Below, piece after piece: positions 9,053 to 19,524 of a DNA stretch of 64,000 nt. Every line of letters starts with the position of its first letter. The stretch's first letter is position 1. The position numbers and the translations under genes are program-made. The stretch is from a bacterium (GTDB lineage: Bacteria; Eisenbacteria; RBG-16-71-46; CAIMUX01): contig JAUIHP010000004.1 of the NCBI GenBank assembly GCA_030431975.1, positions 62,001 to 126,000 of the forward strand. Reading direction: 5' to 3'. The notes beneath the pieces were generated by a model. It worked only from the letters and a program-made list of their open reading frames with translations, was not told the DNA's origin and did no database searches.

Positions 9053-9478
9053 TCAGTCGGACGGCGCGTCGATCCAGCGGATCTCGATCTCGACTTCGAC
9101 TCGGGAGTCGAGCGACTCCTCGACCGGACAGGTGTGAGCCACCCGCTCCAACAGGGCTCGCTCCGAGTCCGTGAACGACCCTTCGACTTCGATCCAACCG
9201 TGCAACCGACCGATGCGACGCCGCGGATCGGAGATCATTTCCTTTTCGATGTGTGCCTTCGCTCCCGGGAACTCGATGCCGCGTTTGTTGGCCGCGATGG
9301 CCATGACCGTGATGATGCAGGTTCCGAGCGAAGCAGCGACCAGGTCAGTGGGAGAAAACGCCTCACCCTTACCGTGATTGTCGACGGGAGCGTCGGTGAT
9401 GATCTCGCCGCCGGTCGGGCCGTGGACGGCACGGGTGCGGAGGTTGCCGCGGTAGTCGAAGTCGATCGAGACGGCCAT
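9053..9478 (-). CDS. OsmC/Ohr-family protein
   Basis: A 141-residue protein of the OsmC fold, a cytoplasmic peroxidase family that reduces organic hydroperoxides with paired cysteines. The first cysteine (Cys54) lies in AASLGTCIITVMA and the second (Cys117) in AHTCPVEESL, the spacing typical of the OsmC group. The arginine usually needed near the N-terminus may be one of those at residues 10-16. ATG at 9478 follows AGGAAG by six bases. It is probably an OsmC-like hydroperoxidase; a non-catalytic relative cannot be excluded. Confidence 0.85.
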   Translation of the reverse strand: MAVSIDFDYRGNLRTRAVHGPTGGEIITDAPVDNHGKGEAFSPTDLVAASLGTCIITVMAIAANKRGIEFPGAKAHIEKEMISDPRRRIGRLHGWIEVEGSFTDSERALLERVAHTCPVEESLDSRVEVEIEIRWIDAPSD

Positions 9479-9602
9479 GGGCGCTTCCTTTCCTACTTCA
9501 GTCTGTCAGGTCGCTTTGCGCGTGGGCCCGTCGCTGTCTGAGCAAGGGGCACGTCGTTCTCTGAAATCACGCGAGCGCCGAAGGAAGTATCCGAAGGAAA
9601 CG

Positions 9603-9632
9603 AAAAAAGGTCCGGACCCACGTCCGAACCTT
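9603..9632 (-). terminator. Terminator downstream of tRNA-fMet
   Basis: An 11-bp stem (9607-9617 with 9622-9632, one G-U type pair) with a four-base loop is followed on the minus strand by six T residues. It lies 22 bases beyond the tRNA 3' end. A short T-run on the plus side means it could also work in the other direction. Confidence 0.8.
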
Positions 9633-9654
9633 TTCCGAGTCCCGTGGGACGATA

Positions 9655-9729
<75 letters not shown>

Positions 9730-9800
9730 TCAAACTGAAGGGGGAAAACTATCGCCCCCAATTCGAGATGTCAACTCGATTTCATCGATGGTTCGCTACC

Positions 9801-9890
9801 GCGTCAACTTTCTCGCGTCGGCAACCCGCATCAACATTCCCGCGTGGCATTCCGCATCAACATTCCGGCGTCGGCATTCCCGCGTCGAAT
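9801..9890. repeat. Degenerate repeat of about 26 bp
   Basis: The string CCGCATCAACATTCC occurs twice and TTCCCGCGTCG recurs after each copy, in a degenerate unit of about 26 bases. It occupies the gap between tRNA-fMet and ftsB. No gene is supported here. Confidence 0.6.
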
Positions 9891-9943
9891 TCACCCAGGC
9901 GTCCGGCCGAGGCACGTCCAGCCGACTCAACCCCAGACGAGAA

Positions 9944-10339
9944 CTAGCGTTCGGAAGGTTCTGGGGTTGGGCCTTCTTCCGCGTCTACAGCCGGTTGCGG
10001 CGCATCCGTCCGCGGAAAGTAGTAGACGATCTCGCCGGGACGCTGCATCGAGAACTTCTCCCGTGCCGGACGTTCGACGGCCATGGGACCGCTTTCCGCC
10101 AGCTGCCACTTCAGATTCTCCGCTTCCTTCTTCATCGTGTGAAGTTCTGCGGAAAGCTCTTCTTCGCGCCAGCGGAGTTCCAATAGCCGGGCCAAGCCGC
10201 GATCACCGACGAAGAGACTCGCGATCGACCAGACGACGATGCCGCCGACCAGCAGCGGACCGAGACGTCGAAACGGTGGTGTCCACCTACGGCGGAGATA
10301 GCCGTCGGCACGCGATCCTAAATTCGGACTATTCTTCAC
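9944..10339 (-). CDS. ftsB: FtsB/DivIC-type septum formation initiator
   Basis: A 131-residue bitopic membrane protein. A cytoplasmic basic N-terminus is followed by one transmembrane helix (about 28-46) and a coiled coil (about 50-85). Then comes the short conserved motif EKFSMQRPGEIVYYFP, which closes FtsB/DivIC proteins. FtsB joins FtsL and FtsQ in the divisome. It lies 51 bases downstream of eno on the same strand, the conserved eno-ftsB order found in many bacteria, which strongly supports the call. The start codon is GTG with AAGGA very close upstream. A proline/glutamate-rich C-terminal tail is extra. Confidence 0.88.
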   Translation of the reverse strand: MKNSPNLGSRADGYLRRRWTPPFRRLGPLLVGGIVVWSIASLFVGDRGLARLLELRWREEELSAELHTMKKEAENLKWQLAESGPMAVERPAREKFSMQRPGEIVYYFPRTDAPQPAVDAEEGPTPEPSER

Positions 10340-10390
10340 GGTCCTTGTCCTCGTCCCATCCTTGTCCCGTCCTTGGGCAAGGTCTCCGGA

Positions 10391-11914
<1,524 letters not shown>

Positions 11915-11958
11915 CCGTCGGTTCGAGTTAACTCAATCTTGCACAAGGAATTGCCTGG

Positions 11959-12603
11959 GTGGCCTTCCCAGGTGATGGCGCGTGCGGCCGCGCTTCGGTT
12001 CCAAACCCGAAGCCCAGCCTGGCGGTGTCGATGTCGCTGAGCGATGCCGAGCTGGTCCAACGATGCCTCTCCGGCGAAGAGGAAGCGTTCCGCCTGCTCG
12101 TGGAAAAGTATGATCGGCAGGTCTATTCCCTCATCCACCGGATGGTGCGATCGGATGACGATGCCCGTGACCTGACGCAGGAGACCTTCGTCAAGCTCTT
12201 CCGTGCCCTCGATCAGTTCGACACTTCCCGCAACTTCTCCTCGTGGCTGCTCAAGATCGCCAGCAATCAGACCATCGATTTTCTCCGGAAAAAGCGGCTC
12301 CAAACGGTTTCCATGCACGCCGACCCAGAAGACGATGATCGGCCGGCCATCGATCTCGAGGATCCCGGGCCGGGACCGGAAGCGATGGAGGCAAAGTCCC
12401 GCCGGCGTGAGCAACTGGAGAAGCTGGTCGCCGATCTCGCCCCTCACTACCGCATCGTCGTGGAGCTTCGCTATCTACGCGAACGATCGTATGAGGAGAT
12501 TGCGGACACCCTCGATCTTCCCTTGGGGACGGTCAAGGCGCGGCTCCACCGGGCCCACCACCAGCTCAAGGCTTGGCTGGAAGGCGGCGATGATGATTCG
12601 TAG
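11959..12603 (+). CDS. ECF sigma factor (RpoE-like)
   Basis: A sigma-70 family extracytoplasmic-function factor. Region 2 is visible as EEEAFRLLVEKYDRQVYSLI and DLTQETFVKLFRALDQFD with the WLLKIASNQTIDFLRK strand. Region 4 follows as YRIVVELRYLRERSYEEIADTLDLPLGTVKARLHRA, with a short acidic linker between. It directs RNA polymerase to envelope or stress promoters. Two starts are plausible. GTG 11959 has AAGGAA upstream (214 residues). ATG 12031 matches the usual family N-terminus (MSLSDAELVQ). The following two genes (anti-sigma-like protein and membrane protein) are likely its operon partners. Confidence 0.92.
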   Translation: MAFPGDGACGRASVPNPKPSLAVSMSLSDAELVQRCLSGEEEAFRLLVEKYDRQVYSLIHRMVRSDDDARDLTQETFVKLFRALDQFDTSRNFSSWLLKIASNQTIDFLRKKRLQTVSMHADPEDDDRPAIDLEDPGPGPEAMEAKSRRREQLEKLVADLAPHYRIVVELRYLRERSYEEIADTLDLPLGTVKARLHRAHHQLKAWLEGGDDDS

Positions 12604-12852
12604 GTTCGATCGCCACGGCCGAGGCTGGCCAAATCGAGGACCTGAAACTCGTAAGATCAACTCCGACGAGTCGAAACCTTTGATCGGACCTCCCGTAGGA
12701 GGAGGTGACGAAGAGATTCGACACAGGATCGCAGCCCGCCGCACAGGTATTGTCCGAAGCGGCGCCGGCCGGAAGAAGACCGAAGGCCACGATCCTACGT
12801 TAGACTTTCAAGGACGGCGGAATCCCCCGGGTTGGGGGAAACCTCAAGGGAT

Positions 12853-13500
12853 GTGAACGAAGCAATGACCCCCTGCGGCTGTGATAAGGACCTCCTCCTG
12901 GAGTACGCGATCGGTGAGATCGACCAGCGGGACGTGCCCATCATCGAAGCTCAGCTTCGGACCTGCTCGCAGTGCGCGGCCGACCTGAAGTTCCACCGCA
13001 AGCTCGCCGACGAGCTGGCCGACCGTCCGACGGCAAACTACCCGGACGACCTCCGCGAGGTTCTCGTTCGCTCTGCGATTCAGATTCGCAAAGACGTTGC
13101 ACCGGCGTGGGGTAAGGCCCCGGCCGAGGCCCGTCCCCGTTTTTCGTGGGTTCCCCTGGTTTGCGCCAGTGCTGGGTTGGCCATTGTCGCCGTCTTCATT
13201 TTCTTTCTCATGCCGGGTGGATCCACGTCTTCGATGGACGACATGGTTTCGGGTGGCGTCGGTCGAGGAGCCACCGCGCTGGAAGAGATCATGCAGTTGG
13301 TCTCAAACCTGCAAGTCGGATGGCAGTTGGTCGTCGACTTCCTCTCGCGCTTCTCACCGGTTTGGCGGGCGCTCCAGGCATCGCTGTCCGCGATCGGAAT
13401 TGCCCGGTGGTCCATCGTCTTTCTTACGATCGTGGCCGTTGCCGGCACCTTGTGGCGTATGAATCGTTCCGGCCCCAAAAGTAGAGTGAACCATGTTTGA
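12853..13500 (+). CDS. Putative zinc-finger anti-sigma factor
   Basis: A 215-residue membrane protein just downstream of the ECF sigma gene. The N-terminal 45 residues resemble the cytoplasmic zinc-binding anti-sigma domain: CGCDKDLLLEYAIGEID and then QLRTCSQC. The histidine of the usual HxxxCxxC motif is replaced by glutamine here, leaving two CxC/CxxC cysteine pairs. A transmembrane helix follows at about 98-118, and a second hydrophobic helix is near the C-terminus (about 185-202). By position it probably binds the sigma factor at the inner membrane. GTG 12853 follows AGGG; ATG 12865 is an alternative start. Its end overlaps the next gene. Confidence 0.7.
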   Translation: MNEAMTPCGCDKDLLLEYAIGEIDQRDVPIIEAQLRTCSQCAADLKFHRKLADELADRPTANYPDDLREVLVRSAIQIRKDVAPAWGKAPAEARPRFSWVPLVCASAGLAIVAVFIFFLMPGGSTSSMDDMVSGGVGRGATALEEIMQLVSNLQVGWQLVVDFLSRFSPVWRALQASLSAIGIARWSIVFLTIVAVAGTLWRMNRSGPKSRVNHV

Positions 13501-14707
13501 ACCTCGCCTGAAGACAAAACGCAGCGCGCGTCGGACTTGGTGTCGTCGCCTGGTCCTGTGGGTTTCGCCCGTTCTCTTCGCACTCGCCGGATCCCTGATT
13601 CCAAACCAAAAGACGGAAGCCGGGATCGAGATTCTCGAGTCCGACACGCTGCGAACGACCCGCTCAGAGCGCAACCGCGCAACTCGTGACGCCCGGGACG
13701 AGGAAAAGGGATTCCGGATCACCATCCAGACCGATGAAGACACGCTGGAGTCCAAGTTCCGGTTCGGGCCGCCAGAACATCGTTCTTCGCGCTGGGTTCA
13801 TGTTGACGGCAGTGGCGAGGACATCGTTCGTTTCGGCGAAGACATCGTCGTCGACGTGGACGAACTCATCGACGGTTCCGTCGTTTCCATGGGCGGTGAT
13901 GTCATCGTTCGTGGTCGTGTGACCGAAGACGTCGTTTCCTTGGGTGGCAGTGTCACGCTGGAAGACGGTTCGGTCGTCGAAGGTGACGCCGTCGCCATCG
14001 GCGGGAAGCTGGATCGACAAAGAGGGGCCCGTCTCGACGGCGAGAACGTCGGTCTCCGTTTCATTCCCGGCGAGTACGGTCCGTTCGGAAGCCCCGATGG
14101 GCACGTCTTCTTCATCGTGTTGACCGCGATCTCCGTCGGCTTCCTCTGGATCTGCGGCGTACTCTTCGAGTGGCTGATGCCGCTCCGCATGCGAAACATG
14201 GCAGAGCAGGTTCGAATCAAGCTGTGGCCCAGCTTCTTCGCAGGACTCGCCGTTCATCTTCTCTTCCTCCCGGTCTTTGCTCTTCTGCTGGTGACCGTCA
14301 TCGGTATTCCGTTGGCGATTCTGCTTCCCTTCGTCTTCGCCCTGATCATCACGGTCGGCACCATCATCGTGACGGCGCTGCTCGGGGCAAGGCTCTGGGG
14401 GAACGCCACGCTTCGGTCCCGCGTCGAGTGGATTCGGGGACTCAGCCTCGGCTTGATCGTCCTGTCCGGCTTCAGCATCGTCGCACTGGTCTTTGCCGGG
14501 ATGAGCGGAATCATCGGCACGTTCGGCGGTCTGTTCCTCATGTCAACCTGCGCGGGCCTCTGGACGCTTTCCACGATCGGGATCGGCGCCGTGGCCCTCA
14601 GCCGGTTCGGCGGAAAAGCGCCGTTCGATGTCCCGTCACCGCCCATCAGCGGGGGAGCGTCGGACCCGGATCCTTTCGGGACCCCGGAGCGAGCCACGCC
14701 AGTCTAG
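13493..14707 (+). CDS. Bactofilin-like polymer-forming membrane protein
   Basis: A 404-residue protein with an N-terminal signal or anchor (about 17-38). A stretch of short valine/glycine beta repeats follows (residues about 115-175: DGSVVSMGGDVIVRG, DVVSLGGSVTLEDGS, GDAVAIGGKL), like the right-handed helix of polymer-forming/bactofilin proteins. Four or five transmembrane helices come next (about 205-365). ATG 13493 lies eight bases inside the end of the anti-sigma-like gene, so the three genes from 11.96 kb form one operon. It may be the envelope component controlled by the sigma factor; its activity is unknown. The C-terminal tail is proline-rich. Confidence 0.65.
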   Translation: MFEPRLKTKRSARRTWCRRLVLWVSPVLFALAGSLIPNQKTEAGIEILESDTLRTTRSERNRATRDARDEEKGFRITIQTDEDTLESKFRFGPPEHRSSRWVHVDGSGEDIVRFGEDIVVDVDELIDGSVVSMGGDVIVRGRVTEDVVSLGGSVTLEDGSVVEGDAVAIGGKLDRQRGARLDGENVGLRFIPGEYGPFGSPDGHVFFIVLTAISVGFLWICGVLFEWLMPLRMRNMAEQVRIKLWPSFFAGLAVHLLFLPVFALLLVTVIGIPLAILLPFVFALIITVGTIIVTALLGARLWGNATLRSRVEWIRGLSLGLIVLSGFSIVALVFAGMSGIIGTFGGLFLMSTCAGLWTLSTIGIGAVALSRFGGKAPFDVPSPPISGGASDPDPFGTPERATPV

Positions 14708-14869
14708 CCCCATCCGGGCTGGCGTCCCGCGTCGGGGCAGTTCGCCCACCGCCCCAACAGCGACTTACCTCGATTCGGGCCGGATCCGGCCCGGTCCTGG
14801 TGAAATCACACAGGTACAACTTACTGTGGGATAGGCGTTTCCGGTGTTTTGGGATGGTAGACTCTTCCT

Positions 14870-15943
14870 ATGGAAGGGATCGCCGACAAATCGGGACGAC
14901 GGACTCTACCCGTCCTTCTCGCCGCCGCCTTTGCCCTCTTCGCCGGCACGGGGTTGACGGCTGCCGCTTCCACGGCCGCGACTTCCACGGCCGATTCGAG
15001 CCCGCCTCTGACTCTTCCTGGCGCGCCGCAGATCCGGCTTTGGACCCCGGAGCAGGTGCTCTCTCAGTTTTCATCCGTGGCCCCAGACGGTGCCCGTCTC
15101 TTTCATCAACCCGACGGCGTAGCTGTCCGACTGGTGGAGACGACCGATGACGAACGGATCGTCAATCCGGGCGACGGTGAGTTTCACTCGATGGATGTGG
15201 CGGAGGTGGAGCGCGCCCTGGCAGCCGTGCCGCAGACTCTTCTTCGAGACTTGAACGCGGACATCTTCATCCTGCCGTATCCGCGTGCGGATCGTCTGTC
15301 TTCTTCCGCCGGCCGCAACGCCGTCTATCTGTCTCCCGGAGTCCGCGAATACTCAGTTGAGCAGGTTCACTACGTCGTCACGCATGAGGTCGGTCACCTG
15401 TTTCACCGCGAGTATCTTCCGTTCGAAGACGAATCTGCCTGGGATCCGTACCGGGACTTGCGCGGGATGCAGGACACCGAGCGTTTTCATTTCGGCGCGG
15501 CGCACGCGGATCGTCCGCAGGAAGTCTTTGCGGAGGATTTTCGTGTTCTGTTTGGAGGTGATCTGGCGAGGGGTGACGGTTCGATCGAAAACCGAACCTT
15601 GGAGCGGCCCGAGAACGTGATCGGCCTTCGGGAGTTTTTTCTGGGGTTCGTCGAGGACTCCGCGCAGCCTGTTGCGGCCTCCACCTGGTCTTTATACCCG
15701 CGGCCCGGTCGTTCCCTCGACGGTTTGACTCTACGGGCATCCGAGCAGACTGTGATTCGACGTCTCGATCTCTACGACGTTCGTGGACGCCGTCTCGGCT
15801 CCCCGGATGCTCTTGGGCGAGGCCCGGCGGAGTGGACGGTCCGTTGGAACGAACCCACGGCAGCCGGTGCGTACTGGGTTCGAGTCGAGACGGTCGACCG
15901 GGAGACCGTGGTCCTACCGGTGCGTGTCGTGAGCCCGCGATAG
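14870..15943 (+). CDS. Exported HExxH zinc metalloprotease-like protein
   Basis: A 357-residue protein with a signal peptide (to about residue 40). The central domain contains VVTHEVGHLFHREY, an HExxH zinc-peptidase motif, with a downstream glutamate in RPQEVFAEDFRVLF that is well placed as the third ligand of a gluzincin. The last 85 residues (IRRLDLYDVRGRRLG, AGAYWVRVE) form a FlgD/T9SS-like Ig module of the kind used as a secretion or anchoring tail, also seen in the subtilase at 45 kb. It is likely an extracellular or surface peptidase; its substrate is unknown. ATG 14870 starts a typical basic signal sequence. Confidence 0.7.
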   Translation: MEGIADKSGRRTLPVLLAAAFALFAGTGLTAAASTAATSTADSSPPLTLPGAPQIRLWTPEQVLSQFSSVAPDGARLFHQPDGVAVRLVETTDDERIVNPGDGEFHSMDVAEVERALAAVPQTLLRDLNADIFILPYPRADRLSSSAGRNAVYLSPGVREYSVEQVHYVVTHEVGHLFHREYLPFEDESAWDPYRDLRGMQDTERFHFGAAHADRPQEVFAEDFRVLFGGDLARGDGSIENRTLERPENVIGLREFFLGFVEDSAQPVAASTWSLYPRPGRSLDGLTLRASEQTVIRRLDLYDVRGRRLGSPDALGRGPAEWTVRWNEPTAAGAYWVRVETVDRETVVLPVRVVSPR

Positions 15944-15957
15944 GTCGCGCCGATTCG

Positions 15958-15987
15958 AGTCAAGCCAAGTCAAGTCAAGTCAAGTCA
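15958..15987. repeat. 5-bp tandem repeat
   Basis: The pentamer CAAGT is repeated about five times, with degenerate flanks, between the converging metalloprotease and DUF4390 genes. Confidence 0.8.
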
Positions 15988-16017
15988 AAGCCCAGGCAAG
16001 CCACCAGCCAGACGCTG

Positions 16018-16761
16018 CTATGGTCGCGGTTGCACCCAGACGTAGTCCCCGGCGACCAACGACATCTCAAAACCGTCGCTTCGTCCCACCAGCTTGCGGT
16101 CTCCGAGTCCGGTCAGATCACGAACCAGATGGAACAGCGCTTTGGGTATGTCGAGGATCGAACCGGATTCTTCACCGGAGACTTCACCGTCGACCCAGTT
16201 CTCCACTTCCTGCAGGTCTTCCACCGAGAGCGGCACCGTCACTGCCGTGACCTCGATCCAATGCTTCGAGTTGTTCGTGCACTGCGCTCGGGAGAGCGGA
16301 ATCCGTATCGGATTCTCGTCGAGGAAGGAAGTGATCGTGCCCAGGGAGTCGGCGTCGAACACGCCGTGCGGGCCTTCGATGAGGTAGTTCCCGCTCCAGG
16401 CATCTCGGGAAACGCGAAAACGCTGCACGACGCGGGCCACGCGGCGGTCGAACCAACCGGACCGCGTGCGCATCAGGTCGACCTGGATCCCAACAGTCGC
16501 AGGGATGCCGACGTCCAACCGTTCCCGAACGAACTCAGGCAGAACCTCCGGCCCGGGATTCGGCTGCACCCGCAAGGCCAGGGAATCGCTCTCGACACGA
16601 ACTTCGAACGGGGAGGCAGCCCTACCCGTACCGGTCACCGAGAACGCGAGCCACAGCACGAGCGAAAGGACGACGGCCGCGAATGGTGTGCTCTGGCGCG
16701 AGCCGAAGGCGGTTTGCGCCGACGAGTTTTGCCCAATCGGAGTTATGACTTCGACAACCAT
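16018..16761 (-). CDS. DUF4390 domain protein
   Basis: A 247-residue protein with one hydrophobic N-terminal segment (about 27-48) and a body matching DUF4390. Visible elements are FEVRVESDSLALRVQ, REFV/RLDVGIPATVGIQVDLMRTRSGWFDR and the valine-rich strands that follow. Its function is unknown. It lies six bases downstream of the Omp85-type barrel gene and in the same run as a sensor kinase and an NtrC-type regulator. In beta-proteobacteria DUF4390 genes sit beside NtrY/NtrX-like two-component genes, so the neighbourhood supports both the call and an envelope-sensing context. Confidence 0.65.
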   Translation of the reverse strand: MVVEVITPIGQNSSAQTAFGSRQSTPFAAVVLSLVLWLAFSVTGTGRAASPFEVRVESDSLALRVQPNPGPEVLPEFVRERLDVGIPATVGIQVDLMRTRSGWFDRRVARVVQRFRVSRDAWSGNYLIEGPHGVFDADSLGTITSFLDENPIRIPLSRAQCTNNSKHWIEVTAVTVPLSVEDLQEVENWVDGEVSGEESGSILDIPKALFHLVRDLTGLGDRKLVGRSDGFEMSLVAGDYVWVQPRP

Positions 16762-16767
16762 CCTGAC

Positions 16768-18072
16768 CTATATGGCGTGCGAAAGGCGTACCGTGACACG
16801 AACCGGCGCTCGCCGGCTGCGAATGTCACGAGCCAGATCGATCCGAAAACCATCCGACCCCAGCAGGAAACCGACGCCTCCGTCCAAGGCGAGCCGACCG
16901 CTTCCGGCGATCCCTTCCGTTTGATTGTCATTCTCGTTCCAAGCCTTTCCACTGTCGAGGAAGAGAACGGGGCGGACCGACGTGTCGAAGTCCACTCCGT
17001 ACTCCACTGTGGCCAGCAGGACTCGGTCTCCGCGGAATTCCTGCCACTCATGCCCACGCAACGTTCCAATTCCGCCGGCCTGAAACTGCCACTGGCGGGG
17101 AAGGCGTGACCCCGTGGCGTCCGCGTCTCCCTGTGGCGCGCCCCCGGCGCTGACCCGAAGGGAGACCTGTTGGTGGGACGAAACGCGCAGCTGCCCGCGA
17201 TACTCTCCCCAGACCCGCATGAAGTGACGTCCGTCTCCGAGATCTCCACCTGCCCACTGTGCGTCGACGAGAAGAGAGGAGCCGGTGTCCGCGCCCCAGA
17301 TCGAAGGTTCGGAGCCTTCGGAAAGGTGGGCCCGGGCTTGCAGGACGTTCCAGTCTCCGGCCTCGATGTTTGGGTTCTCGCGGAAGCGACGGTCACCGCC
17401 AAAGACGCCGAACTCCGAAATGGAACGGTCGGCGGATTGGTGGTTTTCGTCGCGGTAGGCGACTGTCAGACCGTGTTGGTCGCCGTCCAACCATTCAGCA
17501 AAGTAGGTTCGTGACTCCCGGCGGTAATAGTCCATGTAGTCACGACGGATGAACGTGGCCGCAAAGATGTTCTCGAGTGATGTCACCGGGTGCCGGGGTT
17601 GGTCCCAACTGACCGTTTCGTCAGCCCAGCGCGCACCCAACGCGAATCCGTCTGAGCCGAGCCGCGCCTCGGCCGCACCGGACCACTCTTCGCTCGCGAA
17701 ACCATAGGCTTCATAGAACGAAAAGGACGGACCCCATTTGTCGTTCACCAAATCCTGCGAGAGAAGGACGCTCGCGCCGTCGACCCGATTGACGTTCGCT
17801 CCATATCCAAAGCCCAGGCGAAACTCGGGACCGAGTCGAGTCCAGGTCCGGGCTTCCGGGCGCCACTCCGGATCCCGTGCGGGCAGAAAGTCAGCGGTTG
17901 GATCGGCGTAGTCCGAGCCCCAGGAGGATTTCCATTCCTGCGTGCGCTGGTTCGGGAAGACTCCGGACGGCTGTTGCCATCGCCCGCGGCCGTCCGCCTG
18001 TACTTCCGTCGGCGTGGACTGCAGAGCCAGGGCTCCGACCATCACCCAAAGGAACGTTCGGGTCACCTTCAT
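16768..18072 (-). CDS. Omp85/BamA-type outer-membrane barrel without POTRA domains
   Basis: A 434-residue exported protein (signal peptide to about residue 26) rich in alternating strands. The C-terminal part carries the Omp85 signature pattern: GGIGTLRGHEW, a strand EYGVDF and VLFLDSGKAW, ending with the barrel-closing RVTVRLSHAI. No POTRA repeats are present, because the sequence after the signal peptide goes directly into barrel-like strands. It could be a translocator-like barrel or a surface-antigen relative. It is the fourth gene of the operon that begins at rlmN and follows the two-component genes by 33 bases. Confidence 0.7.
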   Translation of the reverse strand: MKVTRTFLWVMVGALALQSTPTEVQADGRGRWQQPSGVFPNQRTQEWKSSWGSDYADPTADFLPARDPEWRPEARTWTRLGPEFRLGFGYGANVNRVDGASVLLSQDLVNDKWGPSFSFYEAYGFASEEWSGAAEARLGSDGFALGARWADETVSWDQPRHPVTSLENIFAATFIRRDYMDYYRRESRTYFAEWLDGDQHGLTVAYRDENHQSADRSISEFGVFGGDRRFRENPNIEAGDWNVLQARAHLSEGSEPSIWGADTGSSLLVDAQWAGGDLGDGRHFMRVWGEYRGQLRVSSHQQVSLRVSAGGAPQGDADATGSRLPRQWQFQAGGIGTLRGHEWQEFRGDRVLLATVEYGVDFDTSVRPVLFLDSGKAWNENDNQTEGIAGSGRLALDGGVGFLLGSDGFRIDLARDIRSRRAPVRVTVRLSHAI

Positions 18073-18105
18073 CGCGATTCCTTCCGCGTTCGACGACTTG
18101 CCAGT

Positions 18106-19491
18106 CTAGGATTCCGCCTCCAAGGTGCCGGGGCGTCGAATGCCCAGGCGCTTGATCTTCCGGTGAAGAGAAGCCCGATCGATTCCCAGTACACGGGCCG
18201 CTTGAGAGACGTTCCAGCCGTGTTCTTCCAGCGTCTTCTGGACCAGCGTCCGCTCTTCTTCCTTGTTGGCTTCGCGGAACCGCGCGAGGTCACCGTGCGC
18301 CTCCGCTGATTCGTTATCGGCCGCCAGCGGCGTCGTCAACAGTTGCTCCAGATCGGAACTCTCGAGCTGGTCGGAAGGGTGCATGATCGAGATTCTCTCC
18401 ATCATGTTTCTGAGCTCCCGCACATTGCCGGGCCACCGGTAGGTTTGCATCAGCTGCTGCGCCGACTGGGTGATCTCGGGCGGCGTCCGACCGTACTCAC
18501 CGCAGTAGTGAGCCAGAAAGTGGTCCGCCAGCAGCAGGATGTCGCCTTCGCGTTCCCGCAGCGGCGGGACCTGAATCGGAATGACGGCGACCCGGTGATA
18601 GAGGTCTTCGCGGAAGTCGCCGTCGCTGACGGCCATCGCCAGGTCGTGGTTCGTCGCCGTGACCAGTCGCGCGTCGAAGTGGAGAATTCGCTCCCCGCCG
18701 ACCCGTTCGTATTCGCCGCTGGCGAGAACTCGCAGGAGTTTGGCTTGCGTCTCCAGCGACATGTCACCGATTTCGTCGAGAAAGAGAGTGCCCGATCCGG
18801 CCAACTCCAGCTTACCGGCTTTGGCCTTGCGGGCTCCGGTGAACGAACCCGCCTCGTGACCGAAGAGTTCACTCTCGATGAGTTCGCCCGGAATGGCTGC
18901 ACTGTTCAGCTTGATGAACGGTCGCTCCCGACGGCGGCTCTTTTCGTGGAGTTCCCGAGCGACCAGCTCCTTTCCCGTGCCGTTTTCTCCCAGAACGAGG
19001 ATCCGGGCGTCCGAGGGTGCGGCCCGGTCGATCTCGGAGCGTAGGCGAACCATCGCTTCGGACTCTCCCAGGAGATCGGTTTGCGACGATGCGACCGTGC
19101 GCACCGCTTCGTAGTCGCGCCGGAGTCCGGAATGTTCCAAAGCCCGCTCGAGCGTGTGCGTCAGTCGCTCTTCATCGACGGGTTTGACGAGATAGTCGTA
19201 CGCGCCGGAACGCACCGCTTCGACGGCCGTTTCCAACTCGCCGTGGGCGGAAATCATCACCATGGGCAACCCGGGATAGTGTTCCGTCAGTTGTGAGAGG
19301 AGAGCCCGCCCGTCCATCTTGGGCATGGCAAGATCGGAAAGGACGATCGAGACCGACTCCCGTCCCAGCACTTGCAGCGCAGCCTCGCCGTTCTCCGCGG
19401 TCAGGCACTCCCAGCCCGCGTCCTCCAGCAACATCGGAATCGCCTCACGGATTCCGGCGTCGTCATCCACGACCAGAACTCGTTTTCTCAC
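18106..19491 (-). CDS. NtrC-family sigma-54 response regulator
   Basis: A 461-residue response regulator. The receiver (1-120) has the acidic pair DD at 9-10, phospho-acceptor Asp53 and Lys103 in VKPVDE. The AAA+ domain (about 140-375) has Walker A GENGTGKE and Walker B LFLDEIGDM. The sigma-54 contact loop reads GSFTGA at 215-220 rather than GAFTGA. A Fis-type helix-turn-helix ends the protein (NVSQAARVLGIDRASLHRKIKRLGI). It pairs with the sensor kinase encoded 33 bases upstream and probably controls envelope functions, given the barrel gene next in the operon. Confidence 0.95.
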   Translation of the reverse strand: MRKRVLVVDDDAGIREAIPMLLEDAGWECLTAENGEAALQVLGRESVSIVLSDLAMPKMDGRALLSQLTEHYPGLPMVMISAHGELETAVEAVRSGAYDYLVKPVDEERLTHTLERALEHSGLRRDYEAVRTVASSQTDLLGESEAMVRLRSEIDRAAPSDARILVLGENGTGKELVARELHEKSRRRERPFIKLNSAAIPGELIESELFGHEAGSFTGARKAKAGKLELAGSGTLFLDEIGDMSLETQAKLLRVLASGEYERVGGERILHFDARLVTATNHDLAMAVSDGDFREDLYHRVAVIPIQVPPLREREGDILLLADHFLAHYCGEYGRTPPEITQSAQQLMQTYRWPGNVRELRNMMERISIMHPSDQLESSDLEQLLTTPLAADNESAEAHGDLARFREANKEEERTLVQKTLEEHGWNVSQAARVLGIDRASLHRKIKRLGIRRPGTLEAES

Positions 19492-19524
19492 CGACTTGGT
19501 CCTTCCATTCCGCCCACTCCCGTT

